Assembly: GCF_000725545.1 (NCBI RefSeq) | Contig: NZ_JNZP01000025.1 | Location: forward strand, 1-64,000 | Length of the DNA: 64,000 nucleotides | Reading direction: 5' to 3' | Source: Streptomyces exfoliatus | Lineage (GTDB): Bacteria; Actinomycetota; Actinomycetes; Streptomycetales; Streptomycetaceae | Shown: positions 57,315 to 64,000 of the stretch, one piece after another | Layout of the letters: each line of letters starts with the position of its first letter | How positions within the stretch are numbered: the stretch's first letter is position 1 | Program-made: the position numbers and the translations under genes | The notes under the pieces: model-generated | The model's database searches: none | Told to the model about the DNA's origin: nothing | What the model saw: the letters and a program-made list of their open reading frames with translations, nothing else

Positions 57315-59159
57315 ATGTCTGTCACGCAAGATGGGGACAAATCAGGATTGGTTCCGGTTCGGGTACGTCGGATTCTCCGCGGGCCGCGCCCCGAGAAGGT
57401 CCCCGCGCTCGTCGGCACGGCCTGCACCCTCATCGGCCTCATCGACATCGCCGCCGGCGTCTTCCCCCGCTTCCGCGCCAGCCGCATGCACGCCCTCGCG
57501 GAAGTCCTCCCCGGCACCCTCGGCCCCCTCTCCGCCGCCCTCTCCCTCAGCGCCGGCGTCCTCCTCCTGCTGCTCGCCCACGGCCTCAAGCGCCACAAGC
57601 GCCGCGCCTGGCGGGCCGCCGTCGTCCTCCTCCCGCTCGGCGCCGCCGCCCAGTTCGTCTGGCGCCACTCCGTCCTCGGCGCCCTCCTCTCCCTCGTACT
57701 CCTCGCCCTGCTCCTGCGCCACCGGGGCGAGTTCGCCGCCCTGCCCGACCCCCGGAGCCGCTGGCGCGCACTCGCCAACTTCGTCGTCATGGGCGGCGGA
57801 TCCATCGCCCTCGGCCTCGTCATCGTCAGCGCCCACCCGCGCCGCGTCCTCGGCAGCCCCAGCCTCGCCGACCGCCTCGAACACGTCCTGTACGGACTCT
57901 TCGGCGTCGAAGGCCCCGTCGCCTACAGCAACGGCGTGGACTGGACCGTCGGCTACTCCCTCGGCGCCCTCGGCATGCTCACCGCCCTCACCACCATCTA
58001 CCTCGCCTTCCGCCCCGAGCACCCCGCCGCCCGCCTCACCGACGAGGACGAACACCGGCTGCGCGCCCTCCTCGACCAGCACGGCGGACGCGACTCCCTC
58101 GGCCACTTCGCCCTCCGCCGCGACAAGGGCGTCGTCTTCTCCCCCAGCGGCAAGGCCGCCGTCTGCTACCGCGTCGTCTCCGGCGTCATGCTCGCCAGCG
58201 GCGACCCCATCGGCGACGTCGAGGCCTGGCCGGGCGCCATCGAACGCTTCATGGACGAGGCCAAGGCCCACTCCTGGACCCCCGCCGTCATGGGCTGCTC
58301 CGAGACCGGCGGCCAGGTCTGGACCCGCGAGACCGGCCTCGACGCCCTCGAACTCGGCGACGAGGCGGTGGTCGACGTCGCGGATTTCTCCCTCTCCGGA
58401 CGGGCCATGCGCAACGTCCGACAGATGGTCAAGCGCATCGAACGCAACGGCTACACCACCCAGGTCCGCCGCGTCCGTGACCTCGACGACGCCGAACTCG
58501 CCCACGTCCGCCACGCCGCCGCCGACTGGCGCGGCACCGACACCGAACGCGGCTTCTCCATGGCCCTCGGCCGCATCGGCGCCCCCGGCGACGGCGACGC
58601 CGTGATAGCGACCGCCCACAAGAAGGACGACGGCGACGCCCCCGACTCGCCCTACGGCGACCTGAAGGCGATCATCCACTTCGTCCCCTGGGGCCCGGAC
58701 GGCATGTCCCTCGAACTCATGCGCCGCGACCGCTCCGCCGACCCCGGCATGAACGAGCTCCTCATCGTCGCCGCCCTCCAGGCCGCCCCCGGCCTGGGCA
58801 TCCACCGCGTCTCCCTCAACTTCGCCATGTTCCGCTCCGCCCTCGCCCGCGGCGAGAAGATCGGCGCAGGACCCGTCCTGCGCGTCTGGCGCGGACTCCT
58901 CGTCTTCCTCTCCCGCTGGTTCCAGATCGAATCGCTGTACAAGTTCAACGCCAAGTTCCGGCCACGCTGGGAACCCCGCTTCGTCGTCTACCGCACCAGC
59001 CGCGACCTCCCCCGCATCGGCTTCGCCGCCCTGCAGGCCGAAGGCTTCCTGAACCTCTCCCTGCCCCGGCCCCTCACCCGCCGACGCCCCGCGACCGCCC
59101 CCCGGCCCTGCGCCCACATCGTCCCCGCGCCCGCCGAGCGCGAGGTCCGCGCGGCCTGA
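57315..59159 (+). CDS. Phosphatidylglycerol lysyltransferase (MprF/LysX-like)
   Basis: 614 residues. Six N-terminal TM segments (about residues 28-50, 67-90, 100-120, 120-136, 152-172, 207-230), then a DUF2156/LPG-synthase C-terminal domain with VVFSPSGKAAVCYRVVSGVMLASGDPIGD and SLNFAMFRSAL. It adds amino acids from aminoacyl-tRNA to phosphatidylglycerol, lowering surface charge and raising tolerance to cationic peptides. It fits the envelope-stress theme of sigE-cseABC, which is also in this window. Divergent from the esterase gene. Confidence 0.88.
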   Translation: MSVTQDGDKSGLVPVRVRRILRGPRPEKVPALVGTACTLIGLIDIAAGVFPRFRASRMHALAEVLPGTLGPLSAALSLSAGVLLLLLAHGLKRHKRRAWRAAVVLLPLGAAAQFVWRHSVLGALLSLVLLALLLRHRGEFAALPDPRSRWRALANFVVMGGGSIALGLVIVSAHPRRVLGSPSLADRLEHVLYGLFGVEGPVAYSNGVDWTVGYSLGALGMLTALTTIYLAFRPEHPAARLTDEDEHRLRALLDQHGGRDSLGHFALRRDKGVVFSPSGKAAVCYRVVSGVMLASGDPIGDVEAWPGAIERFMDEAKAHSWTPAVMGCSETGGQVWTRETGLDALELGDEAVVDVADFSLSGRAMRNVRQMVKRIERNGYTTQVRRVRDLDDAELAHVRHAAADWRGTDTERGFSMALGRIGAPGDGDAVIATAHKKDDGDAPDSPYGDLKAIIHFVPWGPDGMSLELMRRDRSADPGMNELLIVAALQAAPGLGIHRVSLNFAMFRSALARGEKIGAGPVLRVWRGLLVFLSRWFQIESLYKFNAKFRPRWEPRFVVYRTSRDLPRIGFAALQAEGFLNLSLPRPLTRRRPATAPRPCAHIVPAPAEREVRAA

Positions 59160-59209
59160 CCGGGGAATCCGCGCGGCCCGATCTCACCCCTGGGCCCTAC
59201 GCTGGACAC

Positions 59210-60070
59210 ATGAGTACGACGATCGACAGGGGTACGGCCCGGGGCCTGCCGGAGTGGGACCGCTGCGCGGTCATGGGCGTGGTCAACGTGACGCCCGACT
59301 CCTTCTCCGACGGCGGCCGCTGGTTCGACACCACGGCCGCCGTCAAACACGGCCTCGACCTCGTCGCCGAAGGCGCCGACCTCGTCGACGTCGGCGGTGA
59401 GTCCACCCGCCCCGGCGCCACCCGCGTCGACGAGGAGGAAGAACTCCGCCGCGTCGTCCCCGTCGTCCGCGGCCTCGCCGCCGAAGGCGTCACCGTCTCC
59501 GTCGACACCATGCGCGCCCGCGTCGCCGCCCGCGCCGTCGAAGCCGGCGCCGTCCTCGTCAACGACGTCAGCGGCGGGCTCGCCGACCCCGCGATGGTCC
59601 CCGCCGTCGCCGCCGCGGAAGTCCCCTTCGTCGTCATGCACTGGCGCGGATTCAGCCAGGACATGAACAGCCTCGCCGTCTACGACGACGTCGTCACCGA
59701 GGTCCTCGCCGAACTCCGCACCCGCCTGGACGCCGTCGTCGCCGGCGGGATCGACCCCGAGCGCATCGTCGTCGACCCCGGGCTCGGCTTCGCCAAGCTC
59801 GCCCCCCACGACCTCGCCCTCGTCGCCCACCTCCCCGAGCTCCGCGCCCTCGGCAGGCCGCTCCTCGTCGCCGCCTCCCGCAAACGCTTCCTCGGCCACG
59901 TCCTCGCCCGCGAGGGCGCCTCCCCGCCTCCCGCCCGCGAACGCGACGCCGCCACCGCCGCCGTCTCCGCCCTGGCCGCCCACGCGGGCGCGTGGGCCGT
60001 CCGGGTCCACGAGGTCAGGGCCACCGCCGACGCCGTACGCGTCGCCCGGGCCGTCGAAGGAGCCGCGTGA
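59210..60070 (+). CDS. folP: Dihydropteroate synthase
   Basis: Condenses p-aminobenzoate with dihydropterin pyrophosphate; the sulfonamide target. 286 residues. Motifs: MGVVNVTPDSFSDGG, DVGGESTRPGA, SVDTMRA, NDVSGG, DPGLGFAK. TACGCT six bases before the ATG at 59210 gives a leaderless start. The next gene begins within its stop codon (GTGA). First of the rightward folate genes. Confidence 0.95.
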   Translation: MSTTIDRGTARGLPEWDRCAVMGVVNVTPDSFSDGGRWFDTTAAVKHGLDLVAEGADLVDVGGESTRPGATRVDEEEELRRVVPVVRGLAAEGVTVSVDTMRARVAARAVEAGAVLVNDVSGGLADPAMVPAVAAAEVPFVVMHWRGFSQDMNSLAVYDDVVTEVLAELRTRLDAVVAGGIDPERIVVDPGLGFAKLAPHDLALVAHLPELRALGRPLLVAASRKRFLGHVLAREGASPPPARERDAATAAVSALAAHAGAWAVRVHEVRATADAVRVARAVEGAA

Positions 60071-60585
60071 GCAGGGACGAAAGGAACGACTGGGAGGAGC
60101 CCCCGAAGGCCCGCACCGCCGAGGAGACGGCCGTCGAAGCCGCCAACACCGCCTTCTACGAAGCGATGGAATCCGGCGACTTCGAAGGCGTCTGCGACCT
60201 CTGGCTCGACGACGGAGCCACTCCCATCACCTGCGTCCACCCCGGCTGGCCCGTCCTCACCGGCCGCGGCGAGGTGCTCCGCTCGTACGCGCTGATCATG
60301 GCGAACACCGAGTACATCCAGTTCTTCCTCACCGACCTGAAGATCTCCCTCGCGGGACCCACCGCCGTCGTCACCTGCACCGAGAACATCCTCAGCGGCG
60401 GCCCCGCCGAGGACGGCGACGCGCTGGGCCCCCTCGTCGGCCAGCTCGTCGTCGCCACCAATGTGTTCCGCCACACACCCGACGGCTGGAAGATCTGGTC
60501 CCACCACGCCTCCCCCGTCCTTGCGGAGACCGGGGAGACCGAGGACGGCGGGCCCGGCACCGACGAGGCCGAACCCCCCTCCTGA
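60067..60585 (+). CDS. NTF2/SnoaL-like protein inside the folate operon
   Basis: 172 residues of the NTF2-like fold (NTAFYEAMESGDFEGVCDLWLDD, VLRSYALIMANTEYIQFFLTDL, GQLVVATNVFRHTPDGWKIWSHHASPV). GTG overlaps the folP stop. Similar proteins occur at this position in other actinobacteria, so a role in pterin metabolism is inferred, but activity is unknown. Acidic C-terminal tail. Confidence 0.85.
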   Translation: MSRDERNDWEEPPKARTAEETAVEAANTAFYEAMESGDFEGVCDLWLDDGATPITCVHPGWPVLTGRGEVLRSYALIMANTEYIQFFLTDLKISLAGPTAVVTCTENILSGGPAEDGDALGPLVGQLVVATNVFRHTPDGWKIWSHHASPVLAETGETEDGGPGTDEAEPPS

Positions 60586-60705
60586 CCCGCCCACGGCCCC
60601 CACGGGCAAGCGCTGTCGGTGCCCGCAGGTAGATTCGATGGCGGACACCCGGCCGTCCGCACCCGGCTGCGTGGCCACCGAACTACGACAGCAGGAGTGA
60701 TTCGC

Positions 60706-61065
60706 GTGGATCGTGTCGCGCTGCGCGGCCTCAAGGCCCGGGGCCATCACGGCGTCTTCCCCAAGGAGCGCGAGGAGGGCCAGACCTTCATCGTGGACCT
60801 GGTCCTCGGCCTGGACACCCGCCCGGCCGCCGCCGACGACGACCTGACGAAGACCGTGCACTACGGGATCGTCGCCGAAGAGGTCGTCGACGTCGTCCAG
60901 GGCGAACCCGTCGACCTCATCGAAACCCTCGCCGAGCGCATCGCCCAGCAATGCCTCAGCCACCCCGGGGTCCAGGAGGTGGAAGTCGTCGTCCACAAAC
61001 CGGACGCGCCCATCACCGTGCCCTTCGACGACGTGACCATCACGATCACCCGGAGCCGACGATGA
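60706..61065 (+). CDS. folB: Dihydroneopterin aldolase
   Basis: 119 residues, normal size. Cleaves dihydroneopterin to hydroxymethyl-dihydropterin and glycolaldehyde. Motifs: VALRGLKARGHHGVFPKEREEGQTFIVDL and YGIVAEEVVDVVQGEPVDLIETLAERIA. AGGAGTGA precedes the GTG at 60706; the longer frame to 60619 lacks a site. Its stop overlaps folK by four bases. Confidence 0.94.
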   Translation: MDRVALRGLKARGHHGVFPKEREEGQTFIVDLVLGLDTRPAAADDDLTKTVHYGIVAEEVVDVVQGEPVDLIETLAERIAQQCLSHPGVQEVEVVVHKPDAPITVPFDDVTITITRSRR

Positions 61066-61661
61066 AGCCGACGCAGAGCGACCCCACCGTCCAGCCCGTA
61101 CCGGCCTCCGTCGTCGCCACCGTCGACGCGGCCGATGTGACCCTGTCCAACCCCCGCTGGGCGGTCCTCGCCCTCGGCGCCAACCTCGGCAACCGCCTGG
61201 AGACCCTCCAGGGGGCCGTCGACGCCCTCGCCGACACCCCGGGCCTCCGGGTCAAGGCCGTCTCCCCCGTGTACGAGACGGAGCCGTGGGGCGTCGAGCC
61301 CGGCACCCAGCCCGCGTACTTCAACGCGGTCGCCCTCGTGAAGACGACGCTGCCGCCCTCCTCCCTCCTGGAGCGGGCCCACGCCGTCGAGGAGGCCTTC
61401 CACCGCGTCCGCGAGGAGCGCTGGGGCGCCCGCACCCTCGACGTCGACATCGTCGCCTACGCGGACGTGGTCTCCGACGACCCCGTCCTCACCCTCCCGC
61501 ACCCCCGCGCCCACCAGCGCGCCTTCGTCCTCGCCCCCTGGCACGACGTCGACCCCGACGCCCAGCTCACCGGCCACGGCCCGGTCGCGGCCCTCCTCAC
61601 CGCCGTCGGCAGCACGGGCGTCACTCCCCGTACCGACCTGGAACTCCGTCTGCCCGAGTAG
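61062..61661 (+). CDS. folK: Hydroxymethyl-dihydropterin pyrophosphokinase
   Basis: 199 residues. Transfers pyrophosphate from ATP to the pterin. Motifs: LALGANLGNRLETLQGAV, VYETEPWGV, YFNAVALV, and ERWGARTLDVDIV. About 30 extra N-terminal residues precede the core. ATG overlaps the folB stop (ATGA). Confidence 0.94.
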   Translation: MKPTQSDPTVQPVPASVVATVDAADVTLSNPRWAVLALGANLGNRLETLQGAVDALADTPGLRVKAVSPVYETEPWGVEPGTQPAYFNAVALVKTTLPPSSLLERAHAVEEAFHRVREERWGARTLDVDIVAYADVVSDDPVLTLPHPRAHQRAFVLAPWHDVDPDAQLTGHGPVAALLTAVGSTGVTPRTDLELRLPE

Positions 61662-61720
61662 TCGTTACGCTTCGTGGCAGACGCCACAAACGCGACCGAC
61701 GACCACGCGAAGGACATCCG

Positions 61721-62200
61721 GTGAAACAACTGCGGCTCAAGGTGCTCGCCGGACTGTTCCTCGTCGCCGGCATCCTCTCCTGGGGTGCCGCCCGCCTCTG
61801 GGACTCGGTCGGCACTCTCCCCAGCGTGCCGATCGCCGCGCCCATCGTCCTCGCCGTGATCGCGGCCGTCCTCACCGCGACCGCCCTCTCGATCCGCGCC
61901 CGCCTCAAGGCCCAGCGCGAGCGCCGTCCCGGCGCCAAGGGCGTCGAACCCCTGATGGCGGCCCGCGCGGTCGTCTTCGGCCAGGCGAGCGCCCTGGTGG
62001 CCGCCCTCGTCGCCGGCATGTACGGCGGCACGGGCGTCTACCTCCTCGCCTTCCTGGACGTCCCGGCCCGCCGCGACCAGGCCCTCTACGCGGCCTTCGC
62101 GGTCGCGGCGGGCATCGGCGTCATCGCCGCGGCCCTCTTCCTCGAACGCGTCTGCAAGCTCCCCGAGGACGACGACGAGAACCGGGCGCCGGCGGCCTGA
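61721..62200 (+). CDS. DUF3180 membrane protein
   Basis: 159 residues with four TM segments (about 5-26, 36-56, 84-106 and 120-143). The family regularly follows folK in actinobacteria, but no function is known; it might be a small-molecule carrier or only a neighbour. AAGGA precedes the GTG at 61721. Last gene of the rightward folate unit. Confidence 0.85.
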   Translation: MKQLRLKVLAGLFLVAGILSWGAARLWDSVGTLPSVPIAAPIVLAVIAAVLTATALSIRARLKAQRERRPGAKGVEPLMAARAVVFGQASALVAALVAGMYGGTGVYLLAFLDVPARRDQALYAAFAVAAGIGVIAAALFLERVCKLPEDDDENRAPAA

Positions 62201-62221
62201 ACGCCTTGACCTGCTCCCGGT

Positions 62222-62249
62222 CCCACCGCCCTGTCGCCGGTCCGGTGGG
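62222..62249. terminator. Weak hairpin after the folate unit
   Basis: CCCACCG pairs with CGGTGGG around a 14-base loop. It lies between the DUF3180 stop and the stop of the converging Hint/LAGLIDADG gene. No U run; only a possible terminator. Confidence 0.35.
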
Positions 62250-62277
62250 GGTCAGCGTAGATACCGGAACGCGGCCG

Positions 62278-63273
62278 TCACCAGGCCTCGCGAGCGAGGT
62301 GCCCGTTCACCAGGAAGGTGGGGTACGGGGCCAGCCTGTAGCTGTAGAAAGTGAAGGGCTTGGTGCCGAGGGCGGGGCGGGGACGGACCTCTTGGACCTG
62401 GACCCAGGAGGATTCGGGCGGTTCGATGGGGTGGTGCTCGGGGATGAAGGTACCGCGACTCTCCCAGCGATTCGAGACATAGAGCTGCGAGACCAACCCA
62501 CGCTTTCTTGACGGCGTGAACCGCGCACCGATGACCTGCGCCAGCTCGGTCAGAAACGGCGCGTTGGCGCTGGTGATGATGCGGCCCCAGCCGTGTTTGA
62601 GGTCACAGCCGTCCCCGTCGATGTACCCGTCGAGGAAGCCTTGGAAAGTGACGGGGTCCCTCAACACCACACGCGGAAAGCCTTGCCGCATATGGTGGGC
62701 ATCGCCTCCCACGTAGTGCCGCATAGCGTCGGAGAGGTACGAAGACACGACCCGCACCCGGAAGCCCGGCAAGTCCCGCTTCAGGTAGCCAGACGGCCGG
62801 GTCACGGCCTCAAGGCGAGCGAGCAGCCCTGTGCTGGCGGTCAAAGCGGCCGCATACCGGGAAGCGAAACCCTCGTCGTTGACGATCAAGGACACGTAGT
62901 TCTTGTAGACGGTTCCGTCAGCGCACGTAGCCCCGACAAAATAGCCGAACTCGTACCCCGGCCTGATCGTCGGCCGTTCCCGGCACAGCTTCCGCGCATG
63001 GGTCCAGGCCACCGTCGTTCCCACGGCGTCAGCCGCGTGCACCCAGCCGGCCGGTGTGAAGAGCAGCAGATCCGGACTGACGGTGAAGGTCATGTGGTCC
63101 GTGACCACCTCGACAGCGGCACGCGCTTTCACCGCTGTCACGCCCACGACCGTGGTCTGCACCGTCCGGTCGCCGTCCAGCGTCCACATCGCGCTGCCCG
63201 TAGCCACGCCCCTCGCCGGGACGCAGCCGTCCACCAGGTTCACCAGCATCTTGCTGGTCGGCCCGTACCCCAT
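62278..63273 (-). CDS. Stand-alone degenerate intein-like protein (Hint + LAGLIDADG endonuclease)
   Basis: 331 residues. Cys17 (VDGCVPARG) is in the place of an intein first residue; the Hint block-B stretch reads FTVSPDLLLFTPAGWVHAAD, with Leu where inteins have the block-B His. Two LAGLIDADG motifs follow: GYFVGATCADG (about 110-120) and FLDGYIDGDG (about 213-222), each with an acidic residue at the end. The C-terminus ends YPTFLVNGHLAREAW, like intein block F-G but without the final His-Asn. So splicing is probably lost, while DNA cleavage may remain. GC appears lower than its neighbours. GGGGGA precedes the ATG at 63273. Confidence 0.85.
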   Translation of the reverse strand: MGYGPTSKMLVNLVDGCVPARGVATGSAMWTLDGDRTVQTTVVGVTAVKARAAVEVVTDHMTFTVSPDLLLFTPAGWVHAADAVGTTVAWTHARKLCRERPTIRPGYEFGYFVGATCADGTVYKNYVSLIVNDEGFASRYAAALTASTGLLARLEAVTRPSGYLKRDLPGFRVRVVSSYLSDAMRHYVGGDAHHMRQGFPRVVLRDPVTFQGFLDGYIDGDGCDLKHGWGRIITSANAPFLTELAQVIGARFTPSRKRGLVSQLYVSNRWESRGTFIPEHHPIEPPESSWVQVQEVRPRPALGTKPFTFYSYRLAPYPTFLVNGHLAREAW

Positions 63274-63280
63274 ACCGATC

Positions 63281-63331
63281 CCCCTTGCTCAGTGATCAAC
63301 TCCACTGATCGGGGACGGTATGGAGCAAGGC
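63281..63331. repeat. Imperfect inverted repeat upstream of the Hint/LAGLIDADG gene
   Basis: CCCCCTTGCTC (63281-63291) and GAGCAAGG (63324-63331) face each other; CATACC (63271-63276) and GGTATGG (63318-63324), and repeated GATC cores, add a shuffled dyad. It lies between folE and the endonuclease-like gene. It may be an operator, or a scar or target site of the mobile gene. Confidence 0.5.
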
Positions 63332-63344
63332 GGGCAGCCCGCTA

Positions 63345-63950
63345 CTAACGGGCCAATATCAGGGACATAGCCTCAGCGCGTGTAGTAGCGTCACGAAGTT
63401 GACCACGTACGGCCGAGGTGGTCGTTTTCGCGCCCGGCTTACGGACGCCACGCAGCGCCATGCACATGTGTTCGGCCTCGATAACGACGATCGCACCACG
63501 GGCTTCGAGGATGCGCATCAGCGAGTCGGCGATCTGCGTGGTCAGGCGCTCCTGCACCTGCGGACGGCGGGCGAAGACGTCCACGAGGCGGGCCAGCTTC
63601 GACAGGCCGGTAATTTTGCCCGATTCAGCCGGAATATATCCAATGTGAGCTACGCCGTGAAATGGCAGCAAATGATGTTCACATTGGGACGTCAGTTCGA
63701 TATCTTTCACCAGGACCATCTCATCGTGGCCCAGGTCGAACGTCGTCGTCAGAACATCCTCGGGCTTCTGCCACAGCCCCGCGAAAAGCTCCTTGTACGC
63801 CCGCGCCACCCGCGCCGGCGTCTCCCGCAGACCCTCGCGGTCCGGGTCCTCGCCGACCGCAATGAGGAGCTCTCGTACGGCGTTCTCGGCGCGCTTTTCG
63901 TCGAATACGCCGATCGTGCCCTCGCCGTCCAGCGTCACCGGGTCGGTCAT
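63345..63950 (-). CDS. folE: GTP cyclohydrolase I
   Basis: First step of folate synthesis: GTP to dihydroneopterin triphosphate. 201 residues, with zinc and active-site motifs [39 protein letters not shown] and [23 protein letters not shown] precedes the ATG at 63950. It faces the folP-folB-folK unit rather than heading it. Confidence 0.96.
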   Translation of the reverse strand: MTDPVTLDGEGTIGVFDEKRAENAVRELLIAVGEDPDREGLRETPARVARAYKELFAGLWQKPEDVLTTTFDLGHDEMVLVKDIELTSQCEHHLLPFHGVAHIGYIPAESGKITGLSKLARLVDVFARRPQVQERLTTQIADSLMRILEARGAIVVIEAEHMCMALRGVRKPGAKTTTSAVRGQLRDATTRAEAMSLILAR

Positions 63951-64000
63951 CCTGTGCCTCGTTCCGTCTGACTGTGTGCGCGCGAAATAGCCGCGCCCCC
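63947..64000 (-). CDS. Possible 3' end of an upstream gene (ftsH expected)
   Basis: One frame stays open over the last 50 bases ([17 protein letters not shown]) and stops with TGA overlapping the folE ATG (ATGA). ftsH precedes folE in many actinobacteria, so this may be its C-terminus, but the fragment is too short to identify. Confidence 0.35.
   Translation of the reverse strand, partial: GGAAISRAHSQTERGTG

Noticed and set aside
62278..63273. Functional intein interrupting a host gene
   Set aside because: No extein halves flank it, the C-terminal His-Asn is absent and the block-B His is replaced.

Overview
The window is high-GC actinobacterial DNA and almost certainly comes from a Streptomyces chromosome. 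It carries the sigE-cseA-cseB-cseC cell-envelope stress operon, an auxiliary trpS with a Trp-codon leader peptide, lsr2, a ClpC of actinobacterial type, and BACON-domain and SCO3374-type proteins. From memory, gene order resembles the S. coelicolor segment from about SCO3334 (trpRS1) to SCO3403 (folE). Coding density is high and starts are often GTG. Many genes have a TANNNT-like hexamer 6-8 nt before the start codon and no ribosome binding site, the pattern of leaderless transcripts. There are no tRNA or rRNA genes, no CRISPR array, and no clear insertion sequence or prophage.

Layout: (1) 1-622: the promoter and leader of an rRNA operon that runs leftward out of the window, back to back with the attenuator of trpS. 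(2) 623-12.6 kb: trpS, an AraC/PfpI regulator with a divergent cysteine hydrolase, proC, a two-gene ABC exporter, small envelope genes, a Ser/Thr kinase with a PQQ-like propeller, ilvD, and a TetR/TIM-barrel pair. (3) 12.6-25.8 kb: Ppx/GppA phosphatase, a Cys-rich protein, an unusual sigma/zinc-finger/BACON fusion, radA, disA (c-di-AMP synthesis), a PAP2 phosphatase, mutY, then sigE-cseABC. (4) 25.9-37.4 kb: an MFS pump with a divergent TetR regulator and paired operators, a secreted M23 peptidase with a long leader, a NACHT/STAND NTPase (NLR-like), clpC with two ClgR-type boxes upstream, an SCO3374-type protein, lsr2, a GNAT (ArgA-like) and a BlaI regulator. (5) 37.5-44 kb: two small genes, then the tightly coupled leftward cofactor operon DUF2520-panC-nadB-nadC-coaX. 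(6) 44-52 kb: a beta-eliminating lyase, an ArsR-like regulator with twin operators, a two-component system, and a MidA/NDUFAF7-like methyltransferase directly before an orphan NuoD. (7) 52-59 kb: an osmoprotectant ABC transporter split over two strands, a membrane esterase and an MprF-like lysyltransferase. (8) 59.2-64 kb: the folate genes folP-(NTF2-like)-folB-folK-DUF3180 on the plus strand, facing folE on the minus strand. A stand-alone degenerate intein-like Hint/LAGLIDADG gene lies between them.

The genes serve core functions: NAD, CoA and folate cofactors, envelope stress, proteolysis, DNA repair and nucleotide signalling. Accessory insertions among them are the NLR-like NTPase, the Hint/LAGLIDADG gene and possibly the sigma fusion. 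The best candidates for new biology are the MidA-NuoD pair, the NLR-like gene, the intein relic, the sigma/anti-sigma/BACON fusion and the DUF2520 dehydrogenase in the pantothenate operon.
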